Shown piece by piece: positions 60,778 to 64,000 of a stretch of DNA of 64,000 nucleotides. The number at the start of each line of letters is the position of its first letter. The stretch's first letter is position 1. This DNA comes from Bacteroidota bacterium (lineage in GTDB: Bacteria > Bacteroidota > Bacteroidia > Flavobacteriales > Weeksellaceae): the NCBI GenBank assembly GCA_023461035.1, contig JAEWOD010000020.1, forward strand, positions 124,001-188,000. Reading direction: 5' to 3'. Below the pieces are notes generated by a model that made no database searches, was not told the origin of the DNA, and saw only the letters and a list, made by a program, of their open reading frames with translations. The position numbers were made by a program, and so were the translations under genes.

Positions 60778-62901
60778 TTATTTAAACAATTTCCGGACAA
60801 CATTCCCGATCTCAACAAAATCACCATGGTTACCAACGAGTCTTCTTTCCGGATAATTTTCAATTTCTCCCTGGTAAGGGTAAATCAGTAAATAATTTTT
60901 TTCCAGAAACAATGAATTCAGAATACCCGGAATATAACGCATCTGTGGTATATATGAATTCATACCAATTTTCGCCAGAAAAACGATCAGTCCTTCATTT
61001 TCACCGATGGATTTGGCTATGTCTTCTGATTCTTTCCAAGTACTGATAGTGTCAAATTTGGCTTCGATATTGACTTTTCGTATGATTTTCTTTAATACGG
61101 AAATCGTTGGTTCTGTCGCATAAAAATGGACAACTGCACCTGTGTTCCTGGCGATGTTCCAGACCTTCAGCAATGCATGAAAAAATCCCGGTTCGGTATG
61201 TGAATGAGCCGGTATGATGACGATTTGTTTTTTTATAGTTGAAATAGGTTGCGCCGCATGATAGATCATAACATTGGTTTTATTGTTTTGGAGATAACCG
61301 TTGTACAGATTATAAACAAATGAGGATGTAAATCCTTTTCCATTTCTTAATCCAATGAAAAGGTCTGTAATCTTTTTTTCTTTGATAACATTGTTGATTC
61401 CGTTAATGACATCATTATCATACCGTGTCAAAGGCTGGATTGTAACTTCTGCTGCGGTTGCATGCTTTACAGATTCCGCCAGAATTTTTTCGGCGTTTTT
61501 TACAGAAGATTCGTTTTTTTCTTCATTGATGATATTTAGCGCAAAGACACCATCTGCATTATGTTTAGATTTGGTAATAACAGCAAGATTTACAACTGGT
61601 TCAATAGTTTCCGGATAATTCAATGCCAGTAAAATATTTTCTTTTTCATCTGATTTACCGGCCACCGTATCTTCATTTTCCAATTCTGCAATTTTTTCTG
61701 CGCTTGCCATAGAAACAAAGGAGGAAAGCGTACAGGATACCAAAATCAATAAGATACTTCCATTCAGGACGTGCTCATTTAATAAGCGGATGGGCTCACC
61801 GGCTTCTGTTTCAGAAATAATGATGTTATATCCGACCATAACTGCTGCAAGTGTAGCTGCAGCCGAAGCAGAACTTAATCCGAAAATGAGTTTTCCTTCT
61901 TCTTTTGTCAGCCGGAAGGTTTTTTGAGTAGCCACTGCGGCAATATATTTTCCTGCAAACGAAGCGACTAACATAACACCTGCAACCGCAATGGTTTCCC
62001 AACTGCTGATGAAAACCCGAAAATCAATCAACATTCCGACACTGATCAGAAAGAAAGGGATAAAAATGGCATTTCCCACAAATTCAACCCGATTCATCAA
62101 AGTGGAGGTATGGGGAATCAACCGGTTGAGGGCAAGACCTGCAAGGAAGGCACCGATGATAGCTTCCACACCTGCAACTTCGGCCAATAATGCGGCCAGA
62201 TAAATCATGACCAGAACAAAAATATATTGAGAAATTTTATCATTTACCTTTTTAAAAAACCATCGGGCAATGATGGGGAAAATCAATAAGACAATCAGCC
62301 CGAAAATAAAAATGGAAACTGACATTTTAATCCAGAATTCCTGTCCGACTTCTCCCTGAGCCATTCCTACACAGGCAGCCAGAACAAGGAGAGCCAAAAT
62401 GTCTGTGATCATTGTTCCACCGACCGTTATATTGACCGATCTGTTTTTGGCTACACCCAATTTACTGACCAACGGATAGGCAATAAGGGTATGGGAAGAA
62501 AATAAACTGGCAAAAAGTATGGCAGTTAATTGCGAAAATCCCAATAAATAATATCCTCCCAAATAGCCTAAAACCAAAGGAACCAAGAAAGTATAAATCC
62601 CGAAGGTCAGACTTTTCCATTTGTTCTTTTTGAAATCGCCCATATCGATTTCAAGCCCGGCAAGGAACATGATATAGAGTAAACCCGTAGTTCCGGTTAC
62701 CACGATGCTGCTGTCACGGGACAAAACGTTGAATCCGTTTGGACCGATTACGGCTCCGGCGATGATGAGTCCTAACAAATGAGGGACTTTGATCTTGTTC
62801 AGCAGAAGCGGTGCAAAAAGAATGATGATTAACACCAATAAAAACTTTAGTACAGGATCTGCAATGGGTAAGCTTAGGTCATGAATATTCAGTAAAATCA
62901 T
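60778..62901 (-). CDS. CPA2-type cation/proton antiporter with universal-stress-like tail
   Basis: 707 residues. The first 390 form about 12 membrane helices of the Kef/CPA2 exchanger type (LLGLIIAGAVIGPNGFNVLS, GLEIDMGDFKKNK, EAIIGAFLAGLALNRLIP). The remaining 300 are soluble and include two USP-like alpha/beta folds (ILLALNYPETIEPVVNLAVI and QIVIIPAHSHTEPGFF). It should exchange K+ or Na+ for protons across the inner membrane, with nucleotide or stress control via the tail. The gene sits alone between rarA and a lipoprotein on the same strand. Confidence 0.88.
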   Translation of the reverse strand: MILLNIHDLSLPIADPVLKFLLVLIIILFAPLLLNKIKVPHLLGLIIAGAVIGPNGFNVLSRDSSIVVTGTTGLLYIMFLAGLEIDMGDFKKNKWKSLTFGIYTFLVPLVLGYLGGYYLLGFSQLTAILFASLFSSHTLIAYPLVSKLGVAKNRSVNITVGGTMITDILALLVLAACVGMAQGEVGQEFWIKMSVSIFIFGLIVLLIFPIIARWFFKKVNDKISQYIFVLVMIYLAALLAEVAGVEAIIGAFLAGLALNRLIPHTSTLMNRVEFVGNAIFIPFFLISVGMLIDFRVFISSWETIAVAGVMLVASFAGKYIAAVATQKTFRLTKEEGKLIFGLSSASAAATLAAVMVGYNIIISETEAGEPIRLLNEHVLNGSILLILVSCTLSSFVSMASAEKIAELENEDTVAGKSDEKENILLALNYPETIEPVVNLAVITKSKHNADGVFALNIINEEKNESSVKNAEKILAESVKHATAAEVTIQPLTRYDNDVINGINNVIKEKKITDLFIGLRNGKGFTSSFVYNLYNGYLQNNKTNVMIYHAAQPISTIKKQIVIIPAHSHTEPGFFHALLKVWNIARNTGAVVHFYATEPTISVLKKIIRKVNIEAKFDTISTWKESEDIAKSIGENEGLIVFLAKIGMNSYIPQMRYIPGILNSLFLEKNYLLIYPYQGEIENYPERRLVGNHGDFVEIGNVVRKLFK

Positions 62902-62920
62902 GAATAGATAGTTGGTTATT

Positions 62921-63496
62921 TTAATCTTTTAAAGACTGCCGGTTGAGTTCAAGATTGAAAACGGCAGAACATTTATCGTCTATGGTGATGATTCTTTTTC
63001 CGGTTATTTTTTCGGATTTTAATTGGTCTAAACTTACATTCATCACAACTTTTCGGGTTGCGGTAGAGTCTGTTTGAAATATCAGACGGATTCCGTCTGG
63101 TGAATATTTTGCTTGGTAAGTGCGGACTATTTCATTTTTATTGTTCAATACACGGGTATGCAGCCCGGTTGAATCTTGGTCAAAAACCCATACGTCAACC
63201 CTTTGGTCACCAATTACATAATCGCTGCAATCCGATTCTGTACAAATCGTCTTACTGTTCCATCTTCCGGCGATACTGTCGGGCCAGTTTTGGTATGCTA
63301 TAGAATCTATATTTGCTTGAATACTATCTTTAAATTTTAAGAGAGAAAGATAATCGACTTCTTTTTGGGCGAACTGATTTTCTTTCAGGATGAGTTCATT
63401 CTCGCGTTGTTTTAGGTCTTCTTCTTTGGGACAGTCATTGCAGCCATACAGGAAGATACCCGGAAAAATAAAAATGAGAAGGATTTTTTTTGACAT
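62921..63496 (-). CDS. Lipoprotein of unknown function
   Basis: The ATG at 63496 (MSKKILLIFIFPGIFLYGC) gives a lipoprotein leader with the Cys at 19; an earlier ATG at 63517 has no leader-like shape. A charged coiled coil follows (EEDLKQRENELILKENQF) and a beta-rich C-terminal domain with two Cys (TICTESDCSDYVIG). I cannot name the family. It lies 19 bases upstream of the antiporter gene and may be co-transcribed. Confidence 0.65.
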   Translation of the reverse strand: MSKKILLIFIFPGIFLYGCNDCPKEEDLKQRENELILKENQFAQKEVDYLSLLKFKDSIQANIDSIAYQNWPDSIAGRWNSKTICTESDCSDYVIGDQRVDVWVFDQDSTGLHTRVLNNKNEIVRTYQAKYSPDGIRLIFQTDSTATRKVVMNVSLDQLKSEKITGKRIITIDDKCSAVFNLELNRQSLKD

Positions 63497-63566
63497 CAAT
63501 TGTTTTTTGATTTTCAATTTACAAATTCAAAACCAAGAATGAAGAATGAGAATTGTTAAAAAATAA

Positions 63567-63589
63567 AAGCTGCCCTAAAAGGGCAGCTT
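63567..63589. terminator. Hairpin terminator
   Basis: AAGCTGCCC and GGGCAGCTT form a perfect 9-base stem with loop TAAAA, between the SusD-like gene end and the lipoprotein start. T/A-rich runs flank both sides. Confidence 0.75.
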
Positions 63590-63616
63590 AAAATTAAATT
63601 CTATTAAATGAGATTT

Positions 63617-64000
63617 TTAGTTTACGTCCCAGAATAGTTTGGTTTGTTGTTCATCGCCTCCAATTGCTGACGCAGCTTGCTCATAATTATCCGGATTAAT
63701 TGTTCTTTCTGAAATTGGGTAAGTATAACGCATAGGAGAAGGTAGCCCTTCAAATCCGGAAACTTGCATTTCAGGATAATCGTATTTACGAACCACAGAC
63801 CATCCTTCGAAGGCATTATTATAAGTTGCTATGTAGAACTGTCTAGCAATTTTTTGTTTCCAAGTGCCAGATGCGGTTGAATAAGCAACATCAGGAGATG
63901 AAAGATAAGCATTTGCATCGTCTTCTGACACTCCCCAGAATTCAAGGGATGAAGATACTCCTGAATTGTAAAAAGTTTCAGCGGAGCCTCCAATGAATCC
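63617..64000 (-). CDS. SusD/RagB-like lipoprotein, C-terminal end (partial)
   Basis: The frame is open to the right window edge, giving 127 codons. The segment YNNAFEGWSVVRKYDYPEMQ, followed by PSPMRYTYPISERTINPDNYEQ and ending in KLFWDVN, is the standard C-terminal end of SusD-like proteins of the SusD_2/RagB type. Its partner SusC is expected further right. So a second glycan or peptide utilisation locus begins at the window edge. Confidence 0.85.
   Translation of the reverse strand, partial: GFIGGSAETFYNSGVSSSLEFWGVSEDDANAYLSSPDVAYSTASGTWKQKIARQFYIATYNNAFEGWSVVRKYDYPEMQVSGFEGLPSPMRYTYPISERTINPDNYEQAASAIGGDEQQTKLFWDVN

Overview
The window comes from a member of the Bacteroidota, most likely class Flavobacteriia. 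Type IX secretion (T9SS) C-terminal sorting domains, a SusC/SusD pair, the bacillithiol gene bshB1, TTTG/TAnnTTTG promoters and lipoproteins with short leaders all point there. No species can be named.

Layout. 1-8.5 kb: end of an outer-membrane barrel gene, a deoxynucleoside kinase, a tandem CbxX-type AAA+ ATPase and several exported proteins of unknown function. 8.6-14.7 kb: four consecutive secreted T9SS cargo proteins, three with related C-termini. 15.1-17.9 kb: a TPR sensor kinase and a LytTR response regulator, encoded tail to tail. 18.0-30.7 kb: an AT-rich integrated element in the 3' end of a tRNA-Arg gene. 30.8-38.3 kb: housekeeping genes (TPR protein, M49-like peptidase, tRNA-His, bshB1, glutathione peroxidase, a ResB-CcsA cytochrome c maturation fusion). 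38.7-57.2 kb: a polysaccharide utilisation locus with its own propeller/LuxR regulator, SusC, SusD, two glucoamylase-fold (GH144-like) lipoproteins, a GH3 beta-glucosidase, an MFS sugar transporter and accessory hydrolases. The GH144-like plus GH3 pairing suggests a beta-1,2-glucan substrate; this is inference. 57.4-64 kb: a secreted T9SS metalloprotease, rarA, a cation/proton antiporter, a lipoprotein and the end of a second SusD-like gene.

The most interesting region is the element at 17981-30683. It carries terminase small and large subunits without other virion genes, a sequence that can fold into a long hairpin of about 120 nt, a membrane protein, a tight two-gene operon (beta-helix membrane protein plus a 1782-residue NACHT ATPase, a candidate anti-phage system), a MerR-like regulator and a large serine recombinase. 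An 8-bp sequence, GTGACCGC, stands at both ends. Removing the element on paper rebuilds the tRNA-Arg with a perfect terminator just behind it. Joining the two element ends instead extends the recombinase frame without a stop for 46 codons. The recombinase gene therefore appears to span its own attachment site, so integration replaces its C-terminal tail with one read from the tRNA. The element also brings a replacement terminator for the tRNA it interrupts.
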